From Glaciecola sp. KUL10 (GTDB lineage Bacteria > Pseudomonadota > Gammaproteobacteria > Enterobacterales > Alteromonadaceae): 64,000 nucleotides of DNA. The stretch is taken from NCBI RefSeq assembly GCF_003203515.1, contig NZ_BGNG01000001.1, positions 806,001 to 870,000 of the forward strand. Reading direction: 5' to 3'. The translations under genes were made by a program, and so were the position numbers. This document shows positions 1-9,009 of the stretch, piece by piece. The notes beneath the pieces are model-generated. The model had not been told where the DNA came from, did not search any database, and worked only from the letters and a program-made list of their open reading frames with translations. Within the stretch, counting starts at the first letter, position 1; each line of letters begins with the position of its first letter.

Positions 1-26
1 AATCTAAAGAACACACAGGAAGCAAA

Positions 27-737
27 ATGAGCGAGATTAAAAATAAATGGGCATTTGTCACGGGTGCAAGTCGAGGTATAGGCCAGCAAATAGCAATTGG
101 CCTAGCATCAAAAGGCGTCAACTTGGTACTGCACTCTAGCGCGGTAGCAAACCAAGAAAAAACGTTGGCACTATTGAACAATTTCGATATCAACATTCGA
201 CAGGTGGCTTGTGATTTAAGTCAGCCAGATGCAATTAGCCAATGCATAGAGCAAGCTGAAAAAGTAAGTGGTGGTATAGACATAATTTATAATAACGCAG
301 CCATAATGACTCAGTTTATCGATTTATATAACGTTCCAGTCGAAGATTATCATATAAGCTTCCAAATAAATGTGTTGGCCGTTATCCAAATTTGCAATTA
401 TTTTTCGCAGCATATGAAGACCCGTGGTTACGGTCGTATCATAAATGTCACATCGGGGATCAAAGATACGCCAAATCTAGACGCCTACAGCATTACAAAA
501 GCGGCTCTGGACAAGTACACTAGAGACTTAGCAGTGAAACTAGCAAATACTGGCGTTTTGGCAAATCTACTTGATCCAGGATGGTGTCGCACAGATTTAG
601 GCGGCCCAGATGCGATGAACGATGTAAGGTCGGTACTGCCTGGTGCACTAGTTCCTGCGATGTTAGGCAAACAAGGCGACGAAGAGCCTCGGGGAATGCT
701 ATTTGCTGCGCAAGATTACAGCGGTATAAGTTGGTAA
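27..737 (+). CDS. SDR-family NAD(P)-dependent oxidoreductase
   Basis: A 236-residue short-chain dehydrogenase/reductase, the usual length for a classical SDR. The N-terminal nucleotide-binding glycine motif TGASRGIG is at residues 12-19, NNAA is at about 89-92, and the catalytic set is S143, Y154 and K158 (YSITK). The start follows an AGGA ribosome site six to nine bases upstream. It is three bases from the next gene, a YiaK-type dehydrogenase, so the two are probably co-transcribed as part of a sugar or sugar-acid oxidation pathway that begins outside the window. The substrate cannot be read from the sequence. The family call is firm; the pathway is inference from the neighbour. Confidence 0.9.
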   Translation: MSEIKNKWAFVTGASRGIGQQIAIGLASKGVNLVLHSSAVANQEKTLALLNNFDINIRQVACDLSQPDAISQCIEQAEKVSGGIDIIYNNAAIMTQFIDLYNVPVEDYHISFQINVLAVIQICNYFSQHMKTRGYGRIINVTSGIKDTPNLDAYSITKAALDKYTRDLAVKLANTGVLANLLDPGWCRTDLGGPDAMNDVRSVLPGALVPAMLGKQGDEEPRGMLFAAQDYSGISW

Positions 738-740
738 TTT

Positions 741-1754
741 ATGACAGCGACTCAAACAATATTTGCAACTGAAATGAACGAAGTTCTGTTTAAGCTTTTT
801 TGTAAATATGAATTTAGCAATAACAAAGCACAAACTCTTGCAGAAGTTCATACTGAGAACACATTGCGCGGGGTACATTCACACGGAATAAACAGAGTTC
901 CGTTTTTTATACAATGCGTAAAAAATGGGGTTGTTAAGACTGACTCTGAAGCTACTTTAACAGAGCAATTTGGGAGTATTGAGCGCTGGGATGGTAATCA
1001 AGGCTCTGGCGTATTGAACGCAATTCGGTGTAGTAAACAGGCCATACAACTCGCTCAGACAAATGGAATTGGCATAATAGCATTGCGCAATACAAATCAT
1101 TGGATGAGAGCTGGATATTATGGCTGGTTAGCTGCTGAAAACGACTGCATAGCTATCATGTTTACTAATACCCAACCTAATATGCCTGCATGGGGCGGCA
1201 TAGAAAATAGGATCGGCAATAACCCGTTTATGATTTCTATTCCACGTAGATGTGGTAGCCATGTAGTGCTTGATATGGCCCTTTCTCAATTTTCTTTTGG
1301 CAAGATACAAGAGCATGCATTAAGAGATATTAAATTGCCCCATCCCGGTGGGTGGAATAGCAATGGAGAACTTAGCTCAGACCCAGAGAGTATACTAAAA
1401 ACCGAGAGCGGTTTACCAATTGGATATTGGAAAGGATCAGCATTTTCGATGGTGCTTGATATGCTAGCAACTCTTTTGGCAGCTGGGCAGTCAACCTACC
1501 GAATCAGCCAAGAAAAATACGAAACCAACATTTCTCAAGTGTTTCTGTGCATCGACACCAAGCAATTTCATGATGCTTCTCTTAAAGATCGTCTTCTCAA
1601 TGAAATCATAAACTACTCAAATAGCGCCCCCCCCAAAACGAATGGAAGCAAGGTGGTTTATCCAGGGGAAACCTCGTTGCGAAAGAGACGTGAGAGCCTT
1701 AAAAATGGAATGGAGGTTAATTCGACTGTTTGGCAGCAAATAAAAGCGCAATAG
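741..1754 (+). CDS. 3-dehydro-L-gulonate 2-dehydrogenase-like oxidoreductase (YiaK/DlgD type)
   Basis: A 337-residue member of the malate/L-lactate dehydrogenase type-2 family, with unusual NAD(P) binding unlike Rossmann enzymes. It matches what I recall of E. coli YiaK (2,3-diketo-L-gulonate reductase) in several places: the HSHGINR block near residue 46 carrying the catalytic histidine, RNTNHWMRAGYYGW near 115, GYWKGS near 233 and ISQVFLCID near 265. It is cytosolic. It lies directly behind the SDR gene, so the pair probably interconverts a sugar-acid or keto sugar acid. There is no dedicated transporter in view because the operon continues to the left of the window. The exact substrate is unproven. 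Confidence 0.85.
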   Translation: MTATQTIFATEMNEVLFKLFCKYEFSNNKAQTLAEVHTENTLRGVHSHGINRVPFFIQCVKNGVVKTDSEATLTEQFGSIERWDGNQGSGVLNAIRCSKQAIQLAQTNGIGIIALRNTNHWMRAGYYGWLAAENDCIAIMFTNTQPNMPAWGGIENRIGNNPFMISIPRRCGSHVVLDMALSQFSFGKIQEHALRDIKLPHPGGWNSNGELSSDPESILKTESGLPIGYWKGSAFSMVLDMLATLLAAGQSTYRISQEKYETNISQVFLCIDTKQFHDASLKDRLLNEIINYSNSAPPKTNGSKVVYPGETSLRKRRESLKNGMEVNSTVWQQIKAQ

Positions 1755-1875
1755 TCGGTAATTTTGGAGACTAGATTTATGATGTTATCCCAACTAGTAA
1801 ATTCAAAAACTTACATGACTTAATAACTCACAAAGCATAGAATACAAGAAGAAGTTAGAACTTAGGGAAGTCAAT

Positions 1876-2400
1876 TTGCTACTCGTTAAACTAAATAAAT
1901 GGTCACAAAATAAGTCCCCATGGCTTGTCTTGTTCTTATCTTCATTAGCACTTGTCGCATGTGCGCTATATTTTCAACATGGATTAGGTCATGCGCCTTG
2001 TGTCATGTGTATTTATCAACGCAGTGCAATGGTTGTGATAGTGCTTTCTGCTTTATTACCGCTTTTAATGCCAAATTCATTAGTACGCCTGATTGCATAC
2101 TTGGGATGGGGGGCAGCAAGCATATGGGGATGGCTATTGGCAAGCGAACACTTAAGTATCTTGAACTCGCCTAATCCATTTTTTACACCTTGCCCTATCG
2201 TACCAAACTTCCCCCTACCACTATACGACTGGGTACCTTCTATTTTCGGTGCGCCAGGTGATTGCCTAGATCAGAGTTGGCAGTTTTTAGGATTAGGAAT
2301 GCCGGCTTGGATGCAAATCATCTTTGCAATTTATGCATTAACTTGGGCTTTTGTAGTAATGTTGAAGCTAACTTATCGCAAATTTAAGCCTAACCATTGA
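1876..2400 (+). CDS. dsbB: disulfide bond formation protein DsbB
   Basis: A 174-residue inner-membrane quinone reductase that reoxidises the periplasmic oxidant DsbA and passes electrons to ubiquinone. Four hydrophobic membrane segments are visible. The first cysteine pair is C42-V-M-C45 in the first periplasmic loop and the second is in the large loop (C-P-I-V ... G-D-C), the arrangement that defines DsbB. The gene starts with TTG at 1876; an AGGGA sequence lies 9-13 bases upstream and no earlier ATG is in frame. It stands alone, facing the leftward ycgN gene. No dsbA is seen in the window. Confidence 0.93.
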   Translation: MLLVKLNKWSQNKSPWLVLFLSSLALVACALYFQHGLGHAPCVMCIYQRSAMVVIVLSALLPLLMPNSLVRLIAYLGWGAASIWGWLLASEHLSILNSPNPFFTPCPIVPNFPLPLYDWVPSIFGAPGDCLDQSWQFLGLGMPAWMQIIFAIYALTWAFVVMLKLTYRKFKPNH

Positions 2401-2418
2401 GGCTAGCGCTGGCTTTAT

Positions 2419-2952
2419 TCAATCGATATCATTTTCAGGCCAAGTGACCACATAATCTTCGAATTCATCGTACAAGATATCGTGCTCATTCACAGTGCGC
2501 CCTCGCACACTTATGCGCGACTCGTGCATTTTCGCTTTTTTACCTTTGTTGAGCAAAGGATGCCAAGATGCTAATCCACGCCCCTCATGCAAGCGTCTGT
2601 AACTGCAAGATTTCGGCATGTAGAAAATGGACTCTAAATTCTCTTTAGTAAGAGTGACGCAATCCGGTACGAGAGTGCTTCTCTTTTCATAAGATGTGCA
2701 TGCACAGGTTTTTGTGTGCAACAAATGGCAAGCAATATTGGTGAATAGTATTTCTTCGCCTTCTCGGAGTACGTCCGTAGGTGCAAAGTCATCCTCCTCA
2801 TTGACACTTTGGTCATCTATAAACTTATGTAGACAACATTTGGCACAGCCGTCACAAATTGATTCCCATTGTTCTTTGCTCATATCAGCCAGTGGTGTGT
2901 CCAACCAATACTGTGATTTTATAAGGTCCTTACTGTAGAGTGATTTACTCAT
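2419..2952 (-). CDS. ycgN: YcgN family cysteine-cluster protein (UPF0260)
   Basis: A 177-residue cytosolic protein with the cysteine cluster CDGCAKCCLHK near residues 33-43 and further cysteines in the middle (HLLHTKTCACTSY). This is the pattern of the UPF0260/YcgN family and suggests metal or Fe-S binding. The function is unknown. It is last in the leftward block rnd-ycgL-ycgM-ycgN and overlaps the FAH hydrolase gene by four bases, so it is translationally coupled. In E. coli ycgL, ycgM and ycgN also sit together, which supports the name. Confidence 0.9.
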   Translation of the reverse strand: MSKSLYSKDLIKSQYWLDTPLADMSKEQWESICDGCAKCCLHKFIDDQSVNEEDDFAPTDVLREGEEILFTNIACHLLHTKTCACTSYEKRSTLVPDCVTLTKENLESIFYMPKSCSYRRLHEGRGLASWHPLLNKGKKAKMHESRISVRGRTVNEHDILYDEFEDYVVTWPENDID

Positions 2953-3644
2953 GCTGCAACAACACGTGTATCTATTTCGATGTAACCCGATAAAGTTGCC
3001 TTAATGACGTCCCCAACGTGCAACGGCCCAACGCCTTTTGGAGTCCCCGTCAGCACAACATCACCGGCTTCAAGTGTAAAAAATTGAGACATATCTGCAA
3101 TCAATTCAAAAACGGTTCGAATCATCAATCGACTATCTCCCACTTGTCTTTGTTGACTATTTACATACAACGAGAATTCGAAATATGGCAATTCTTTCAG
3201 TTCATTCCATGGTCGGAACTCACTCAAAGGACACGAACCATCAAAGGCCTTAGCACGCTCCCAAGGGTGCCCCATTTCTTTTAATTTTTCTTGCTCTTCT
3301 CTAAGCGTTAAATCTAGCCCCAACCCAACCCCTGCAATACTTTCACTCACCTCTTCTGGCGTTACTTTTGTTAACGTCTTAGCTACTAAAAAAGCCAATT
3401 CGAGTTCGTTATGACATGCACCTTTATCTTGAGGGATAACGATGTCGTTGCTCATATCACGTATAGCAGTGCTCGGTTTAATAAAATAGATGGCTTGCGA
3501 AGGTATTTCATTACCCAACTCTTTAATATGGTCTAGGTAATTTCTTCCGACACATACCACCTTACCAACCGGTAATTCAGTCCCTTCGTGATTATCTGAA
3601 AATCGATGTTGATACTTAGTTGAATTTAACATCGGGGGTTTCAC
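2949..3644 (-). CDS. ycgM: fumarylacetoacetate hydrolase family protein (YcgM-like)
   Basis: A 231-residue FAH-superfamily enzyme. The N-terminal part has the typical VGRNYLDHIKELG segment (residues 32-44). The central metal-site region ELELAFLVAK supplies acidic ligands, and LTGTPKGVGPL near residue 197 is the family's C-terminal signature. Relatives hydrolyse acylpyruvates or decarboxylate oxaloacetate with Mg2+ or Mn2+. The start is GTG at 3644, with AGGA just upstream; an in-frame ATG at 3632 is an alternative. It overlaps the end of ycgL and the start of ycgN, consistent with one transcript. The specific reaction cannot be assigned from sequence. Confidence 0.88.
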   Translation of the reverse strand: MKPPMLNSTKYQHRFSDNHEGTELPVGKVVCVGRNYLDHIKELGNEIPSQAIYFIKPSTAIRDMSNDIVIPQDKGACHNELELAFLVAKTLTKVTPEEVSESIAGVGLGLDLTLREEQEKLKEMGHPWERAKAFDGSCPLSEFRPWNELKELPYFEFSLYVNSQQRQVGDSRLMIRTVFELIADMSQFFTLEAGDVVLTGTPKGVGPLHVGDVIKATLSGYIEIDTRVVAA

Positions 3645-3915
3645 TCAATCCTAAATCTTTTCGGTGTTTAGCTAGTAAATCTTCTGGCTTAGGTGGCAAT
3701 TGCAAGTAAAAGCCTTGTTGAACAAGTATTTCTTGAAGCTCGATTGACGGCTTACCAGCAACCTTTGGCTTTTTATTTAACGCTAACAACGTCACGAAGA
3801 TAGGTTGTCCAAAGGTTTCCATTAGTGCCTTTGGAATATCTTCAAAGTAATCTTTTTTAGGAATGTAAAGATAAGTATCAGCTTTTTTTGAAGACTTATA
3901 AATCGCGCAAAGCAT
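3616..3915 (-). CDS. ycgL: YcgL domain-containing protein
   Basis: A 99-residue small cytosolic protein of the YcgL family (unknown function). The family's usual N-terminus is M-(I/L)-CAIY, which here begins at the ATG at 3915 (MLCAIYKSSKK). The earlier in-frame start at 3933 adds six residues not typical of the family, so I chose 3915. The motif TYLYIPKKDYF follows near residue 14. The gene overlaps the 3' end of rnd by 20 bases and the 5' end of the FAH gene by 29 bases, a tightly packed operon. Confidence 0.88.
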   Translation of the reverse strand: MLCAIYKSSKKADTYLYIPKKDYFEDIPKALMETFGQPIFVTLLALNKKPKVAGKPSIELQEILVQQGFYLQLPPKPEDLLAKHRKDLGLSETPDVKFN

Positions 3916-5062
3916 GATATCGTCCTGTGTCATTGTTAAATAATGTGCGTAGCTTTGGCGTAAACAAACTTGCTCTCCACCCGCTAATAATATCAGGTTT
4001 CAGCTTCATTTTTTCAGTTTCGTCTATTTCGAACCAACACCATTTTAACCACTGATTGAGTTGCTTTTTAGATGCTAAATGCTCTATTGGAATGTCATTG
4101 GCTTTAGAAACTTCTTGGCAGAGTTGCTTCAAATCCGAAAGCGCTTTTTTATACTCTCTAAAGTCTATCAATCGCTTAATTTTAAGCGGGCACTCGCTTT
4201 CGTCTGCTTGGCTTGCTCTAGAGACTAGTTGAAGGAGATGGTCACCGTGCTGCCTAATATCTCGCGGCAGAAAGCCATCAATTGCACTTAATTGTGCAAC
4301 GTGACTGGGCAACTTCATTGCAATTGAAACCATAACTTGTTCTTTTAACACAAAGTTAATAGCGATGTCCTTTTCTCGTGCACGTTGTAAACGCCATTCA
4401 GCAAGCAGTTTAAGCGCTAATCGAGATTTAGGACTTAATTTCCACGCATTAGCGATGTTCAAGTAAGCATATTCAGGCGGCAAGGTATGTGTTTTTTTCT
4501 GTCCGATACACGCTACTTCTGATAAAACAATCTCCGTCATACCTTTGCTTTCAATTTGTTCGGAAAGCTGATGATAAGCCGGCAGTAAGTAATAAACATC
4601 AGCTGCTGCATATCGCAATTGTTCTGTAGACAGCGGTCGCGCAATCCAATCGGTCCTAGATTCTCCCTTGTCCAAAACAACATTTTGCAATTTTTCGATT
4701 AGGTTTGCATAGCCAATGCTAGGACCTATCTGCAGAAGACCCGCTGCGATTTGTGTATCAAAAATAGGACTGGGAATAAGACCCAAATTAGCCCTAAATG
4801 CTTCTAGATCCTCTGAACAAGAATGAAGTACTTTGAGGACCTTAGTGTCAGCCAATATTGCATTTAAAGGTGAAAGGTCGTTGATTTCAACCGTATCAAT
4901 CAATCCAAGATGTTCACCATCATATACCTGAACAAGGCCAAGTTTTGGTAACAGTGTTCGCGTTCTAACAAACTCAGTATCGACCGCTAACACCTTTGCT
5001 TCTGAAATTTTAGCGCAATACTCATGCAATGCGTCTTTAGTATTAATGAGATCGTATTGCAT
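3896..5062 (-). CDS. rnd: ribonuclease D
   Basis: A 388-residue 3'-5' exoribonuclease of the DEDD family, acting in tRNA 3'-end maturation. The N-terminal exonuclease domain shows AVDTEFVRTRT near residue 26 (first acidic pair), the middle acidic motif around HSCSEDLEAF and the last motif with YAAADVYYL near 152. An HRDC-type helical region follows from about residue 205. The length is close to E. coli RNase D. Its ATG overlaps the fadD stop by one base (TAATG), so it is coupled to fadD. The order fadD-rnd is the same as in E. coli. Confidence 0.95.
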   Translation of the reverse strand: MQYDLINTKDALHEYCAKISEAKVLAVDTEFVRTRTLLPKLGLVQVYDGEHLGLIDTVEINDLSPLNAILADTKVLKVLHSCSEDLEAFRANLGLIPSPIFDTQIAAGLLQIGPSIGYANLIEKLQNVVLDKGESRTDWIARPLSTEQLRYAAADVYYLLPAYHQLSEQIESKGMTEIVLSEVACIGQKKTHTLPPEYAYLNIANAWKLSPKSRLALKLLAEWRLQRAREKDIAINFVLKEQVMVSIAMKLPSHVAQLSAIDGFLPRDIRQHGDHLLQLVSRASQADESECPLKIKRLIDFREYKKALSDLKQLCQEVSKANDIPIEHLASKKQLNQWLKWCWFEIDETEKMKLKPDIISGWRASLFTPKLRTLFNNDTGRYHALRDL

Positions 5063-6714
5063 TAGTCTCTTAATTCTCGACGCAGAATTTTACCCACGTT
5101 TGTCTTGGGCAATTCATCCCTAAATTCTATAAATTTAGGGACCTTGTAGCCTGTTAGCAACTCTTTGCAATGTTTAGTTATTTCTGAGGCACTTACTTGT
5201 GGGTCTTTTTTGACAACAAACAACTTAACAACCTCTCCAGACACTTCATGAGGAACGCCGATTGCAGCCGCTTCAAGTACTCCTTCATGCATAGCGGCGA
5301 CCTCCTCTATTTCATTTGGAAATACATTAAATCCAGACACTAGAATCATATCTTTCTTGCGATCAACGATATAAAAATATCCCTCTTCATCCATTTTGGC
5401 TATATCGCCGGTCGCTAGCCAACCGTCTTTAAGAATTTCATCTGTCGCCTCAGGTCGATTAAGGTAGCCCAGCATTACCTGTGGTCCCTGAACATACATT
5501 TCTCCTGCTTCACCTAGCGCAACTTCTTTACCATCTTCGTCTAAAAGTTTTATATCTGTTGAGGGCAGCGGTAAGCCAATCGCACCGCGGTATTCTTTTA
5601 TGTTCGTCGGGTTAACGGTCACAACTGGTGAGCACTCAGTCAATCCATACCCTTCCAATAGAACTGTTTGAGTCACCCGTTCCCAACGCTCCGCAACCGG
5701 TCTTTGCACCGCCATTCCACCACCTAAACCAAATTTGAATTGACTAAAATCTAATTCAGCAAAGCCAGGTGTATTTAACAGGCCATTGAAAAGCGTATTA
5801 ACGCCGGTTATCACAGCAAAGGGGTATTTACCTAACTCACTAACAAACGCCTTCATATCACGAGGGTTCGTAATCATCAAATTCGGACAACCATACTTTA
5901 AAAATGTGAGGCAATTACTGGTAAGTGCAAAAATGTGATACAGCGGTAAAGCAGTAACCACCATATCTTTACCAGGTTCAACAGCATTCTCTAAAATCCC
6001 TGAAACTTGTTCTAAATTGGCGACCATATTGCGATGAGTAAGCATGGCACCTTTTGACACCCCCGTGGTTCCGCCTGTGTATTGTAAAAAAGCGATATCG
6101 CTTCCTTTTAAGTCAGGACGGGAGTATGACTGGCCTTCTCCCTTTTGCAGTGCTTTAGAGAATCTTTTAGCGTTAGGTAAATCAAAACTTGGCACTAACT
6201 TTTTTATGTACTTAACAACAAAGTTCACAATCCACTTTTTAGGTGCCGGGAGCATATCGCCTAAAGACGTCAGCAACACCTCCTGAACCGGTGTTTTATC
6301 AATTATCTCGGCTAGTGTGCAGGCGAAATTTTCAACAATGACAATAACTTTAACATTGGCATCTTTTAATTGATGCTCAAGTTCCCTAGGAGTGTAAAGT
6401 GGATTCACATTTACGACCGTTAAACCTGCTCGTAATACCCCGAATAATGCAACAGGATACTGAAGTAAATTCGGCATCATTATCGCAACAGCATCCCCCT
6501 TTTTGAGGCCTTGATTCTGCAAATAAGCAGCAAACTGCATTGACAACACGTCCAAGTCTTCGAAACTTAGTTCATGGCCCATGTTAATAAAAGCTGTTTT
6601 GGAGGCGTATTTAGCAATAGCATCTTCAAATACATCAACTAAAGAGGCGACACGGTCGGGGTTAATTTCGGGCTGAATTGATGCGTCGTATTGGTTTAAC
6701 CAAACTTTTTCCAC
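5062..6714 (-). CDS. fadD: long-chain-fatty-acid--CoA ligase
   Basis: A 550-residue AMP-forming acyl-CoA synthetase that activates long-chain fatty acids with ATP and CoA at the inner membrane, feeding beta-oxidation. The P-loop-like motif [13 protein letters not shown] is near residue 212, the ATP/AMP motif GYGLTECSP near 356, and the fatty-acid-binding signature [15 protein letters not shown] near 432 is followed by DRKKDMI. The catalytic lysine is near the C-terminus ([11 protein letters not shown]). Length and order match FadD. It heads a transcript with rnd and the ycg genes. I saw no clear FadR operator in the 159 bases upstream. Confidence 0.95.
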   Translation of the reverse strand: MEKVWLNQYDASIQPEINPDRVASLVDVFEDAIAKYASKTAFINMGHELSFEDLDVLSMQFAAYLQNQGLKKGDAVAIMMPNLLQYPVALFGVLRAGLTVVNVNPLYTPRELEHQLKDANVKVIVIVENFACTLAEIIDKTPVQEVLLTSLGDMLPAPKKWIVNFVVKYIKKLVPSFDLPNAKRFSKALQKGEGQSYSRPDLKGSDIAFLQYTGGTTGVSKGAMLTHRNMVANLEQVSGILENAVEPGKDMVVTALPLYHIFALTSNCLTFLKYGCPNLMITNPRDMKAFVSELGKYPFAVITGVNTLFNGLLNTPGFAELDFSQFKFGLGGGMAVQRPVAERWERVTQTVLLEGYGLTECSPVVTVNPTNIKEYRGAIGLPLPSTDIKLLDEDGKEVALGEAGEMYVQGPQVMLGYLNRPEATDEILKDGWLATGDIAKMDEEGYFYIVDRKKDMILVSGFNVFPNEIEEVAAMHEGVLEAAAIGVPHEVSGEVVKLFVVKKDPQVSASEITKHCKELLTGYKVPKFIEFRDELPKTNVGKILRRELRD

Positions 6715-6873
6715 GTACTTAACTTCCTAATTTGAGTGCTGGCCATTAATCAACGTTTCTAACAGAACAAAACGACGCTGTACGGCATAGCCAATTACTT
6801 AATACCCTCAATACTAAAGGATGATTGATAAATTAAAAAGCTTTGAATAATTCGGGTACTTAAATGAGTTCGA

Positions 6874-7746
6874 TTATTGTTGTAAAAACGCACGAATATG
6901 GTCTGCAACTGCTTTAGGGCTGTCCATATGCACGTGATGCCCACCTGAGGTTACCTTCATTTTGAGTGCTTTGTAGTGTGATTTTCGCTTATCGTAATTT
7001 CGTCTAACCTTTTCGAAGCCTTTATCCCCTAACAACAGTAAAGACGGGGCTTCAATATGTTCTATGATGTTCAAGGCTTGGGGCTCGGTAAGTCGAATAG
7101 ATGATTTGGTTCGCAGACGATGGTCTGTTCTCCACACTATTTCGGAATTATCTTTTGAATACTCAATATTTCTTTGCAAAATAATGCGCGCATTTTGTTC
7201 ATTTAAGTCACTGACTTTCATTCGACTGGCGGTGATTTGTTCGAGCGACTTTGGTTGCTTAACCACTGAAGATGCAGATTTAACACGACTAATAATCGAC
7301 TCTCGTAGTTGTTGAACGCTTGTATCTTCTGGCTCGGTTAATGGCCCTGCGGTTTCGATGCATACAAAGCGATTTACTTTTTCAGGAAAACAAGCACAAA
7401 ACATCGCGCCAATGATGCCGCCTAACGAATGACCTATCAGGTTGATCTTATCCCACTTTTGTTCAGTGACAAATTGATAGACATCTTGCACATAGTCAAC
7501 AAGATTGTAATCGCTCGATATTGGGCGATGGCTAGATTTTCCATGCCCTTGCAAGTCAATTGCGACTAGATTAAAAGCATCTAGATAATCAAAAAGGGGA
7601 AGAAAGCTTGCGGCGTTATCTAACCAACCGTGAAGCATCAAAGTGACTATCTGATTGTCGTGCTCATCAAGTGGCTTTGTGTTTTGTCTGTTACAAATTG
7701 CGGCTACTTGTTTATTAGAGAGTTCATAGACATGTTCTTTGATCAT
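6874..7746 (-). CDS. alpha/beta-fold hydrolase
   Basis: A 290-residue serine hydrolase. The oxyanion-hole motif LHGWLDN is near residues 38-44, the nucleophile elbow GHSLGG near 106-111, the acid position in the region LLLLGDKG near 237, and the catalytic histidine in GGHHVHMD near 271. There is no signal peptide, so it is cytosolic. It lies between slp/yeaY and fadD in the same direction. The substrate is unknown; acyl esters or thioesters would fit the fadD context, but this is only inference. Confidence 0.88.
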   Translation of the reverse strand: MIKEHVYELSNKQVAAICNRQNTKPLDEHDNQIVTLMLHGWLDNAASFLPLFDYLDAFNLVAIDLQGHGKSSHRPISSDYNLVDYVQDVYQFVTEQKWDKINLIGHSLGGIIGAMFCACFPEKVNRFVCIETAGPLTEPEDTSVQQLRESIISRVKSASSVVKQPKSLEQITASRMKVSDLNEQNARIILQRNIEYSKDNSEIVWRTDHRLRTKSSIRLTEPQALNIIEHIEAPSLLLLGDKGFEKVRRNYDKRKSHYKALKMKVTSGGHHVHMDSPKAVADHIRAFLQQ

Positions 7747-7795
7747 AAATTTTTTCTTAGCCTGACTTGTTTTCTATTTATCGTTCATTAAAAAA

Positions 7796-7817
7796 GCCCA
7801 TAGATTATGGGCCTTTT
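7796..7817 (-). terminator. intrinsic terminator behind slp/yeaY
   Basis: A 7-bp stem (GCCCATA/TATGGGC) with a 3-base loop. On the minus strand it is followed by a run of Ts (the A run at 7790-7795). It lies 24 bases downstream of the slp stop, so it should end the slp transcript before the alpha/beta hydrolase gene. Confidence 0.8.
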
Positions 7818-7840
7818 GGGGTTAAGTAGTCGCACTTGAA

Positions 7841-8554
7841 TTAGCGATTGTCTTTTATCGAGTCAATCTTACTTTGCACTTCTGTACTTCTTTGACCTGT
7901 TGAACGTGTATTGTCCGCTAGGCGATCGCTTCTAGAGCTTGTTGTAAACTGACCTGACCTTGTATCTTTTAAAGTGATACGACGAGTATCTGAATACAAA
8001 CCGCGCAAGTGCAAAGGTGGATGACGGTAATGTGTGAAATAGTGAGAGCCCCAACCCAAACCAAAACGATTGAAGTAGAATGGCGACACCTCTACTTCCT
8101 GAACTTTTTTCCACATGTGGTAACCCTCGGCTGCCACAACAGGGTATAAATATTCCTGCTCACCAATCAAATCGCTTTTAGGTTCCGATAACTCACCGAC
8201 TACAGTGATGAGTCTGCCCTTTTCAAACACCAATGGATCAACGAATCCTTTGACTTTTACTTTGAAGCGCCCCTCACTATTTTTGGAGTTCATGGGTTTG
8301 CCATAGTGATTGGTCGGATAGTGCAAAATTTCGATTTCGGAATAGTCTTTTAGATTATCCACTGAGACGATTTCACCGCCCCACCTTGCAATCTTTCCAG
8401 AGTCCACCGCTTCAGTGCCAATGACTTGGTCAAATTCAACGAGTTCGCCTATATTTTCAGTAGAAATAGTATCTGGTGTGATTGAACAACCTGCTAAACC
8501 AAACGCAAGCAGCCCGATTAATAGCTTTGCAGATGCTAGCTTTTTAAGTTTCAT
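7841..8554 (-). CDS. Slp/YeaY family outer-membrane lipoprotein
   Basis: A 237-residue lipoprotein. The N-terminus has a lysine-rich start, a hydrophobic stretch and the lipobox L-A-G-C with C23 as the lipidation site. The body contains the Slp-family features: GEIVSVDN near residue 60, the block EILHYPTNHYGKP near 75, and GRLITVVGELSEPK near 113. About 40 C-terminal residues (Thr/Ser/Arg-rich) extend beyond the usual Slp length and look disordered. Its place between fadD and tsaB matches E. coli yeaY rather than slp itself. The role is unknown beyond an association with stress and stationary phase in relatives. Confidence 0.87.
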   Translation of the reverse strand: MKLKKLASAKLLIGLLAFGLAGCSITPDTISTENIGELVEFDQVIGTEAVDSGKIARWGGEIVSVDNLKDYSEIEILHYPTNHYGKPMNSKNSEGRFKVKVKGFVDPLVFEKGRLITVVGELSEPKSDLIGEQEYLYPVVAAEGYHMWKKVQEVEVSPFYFNRFGLGWGSHYFTHYRHPPLHLRGLYSDTRRITLKDTRSGQFTTSSRSDRLADNTRSTGQRSTEVQSKIDSIKDNR

Positions 8555-8679
8555 AATAAGTACCGCCCTTTTTTAAATCCCTTAAGGTTAACTACGATAT
8601 AACATCCCTGTGCTAAAACGATACTCTTAAAAGCCTGACAGGTCAAAGGTGTTTGGCGATACTAAAAATAATTTAATAC

Positions 8680-8997
8680 TTAAGCGTAAACATCGACGCC
8701 CATCATTTGACTGAGCGCTTCTTTTTTACTTTCATTTTCAAGAGAGGCGTAGGCCGCTACCTGTTTTTCAGCAAATTGAGCATTAAACCTAAAATGCTCT
8801 GCATCTCGTTCGAACTCATCTGAACGAGCAACCGCTTCTGGAGACGGCATTTTAACAATTTGCTGACCAGTAGGTGAACTTGAATGTTCAATCGTTAGCG
8901 CTTTGCTTTCGGGGGTGACGCGTTCACTTGCTTTATTTTTTTCTGGCTGGTGCGGAATAAACGCGACACCGTTACCAATATTATTAGTGACGTCCAT
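8680..8997 (-). CDS. small hypothetical protein
   Basis: A 105-residue soluble protein I cannot assign. It has no signal peptide, membrane segment or cysteine. The first 55 residues are Pro/Ser/Thr-rich and probably disordered. The second half is a charged, probably helical segment (about residues 60-95), and the protein ends in MMGVDVYA. It starts 13 bases downstream of the tsaB stop, so it is probably co-transcribed with tsaB and yoaA. The ATG at 8997 is the only good start. Coding is supported by the tight spacing and the absence of a competing frame. Confidence 0.65.
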   Translation of the reverse strand: MDVTNNIGNGVAFIPHQPEKNKASERVTPESKALTIEHSSSPTGQQIVKMPSPEAVARSDEFERDAEHFRFNAQFAEKQVAAYASLENESKKEALSQMMGVDVYA

Positions 8998-9009
8998 TAA
9001 AATTCTCTA

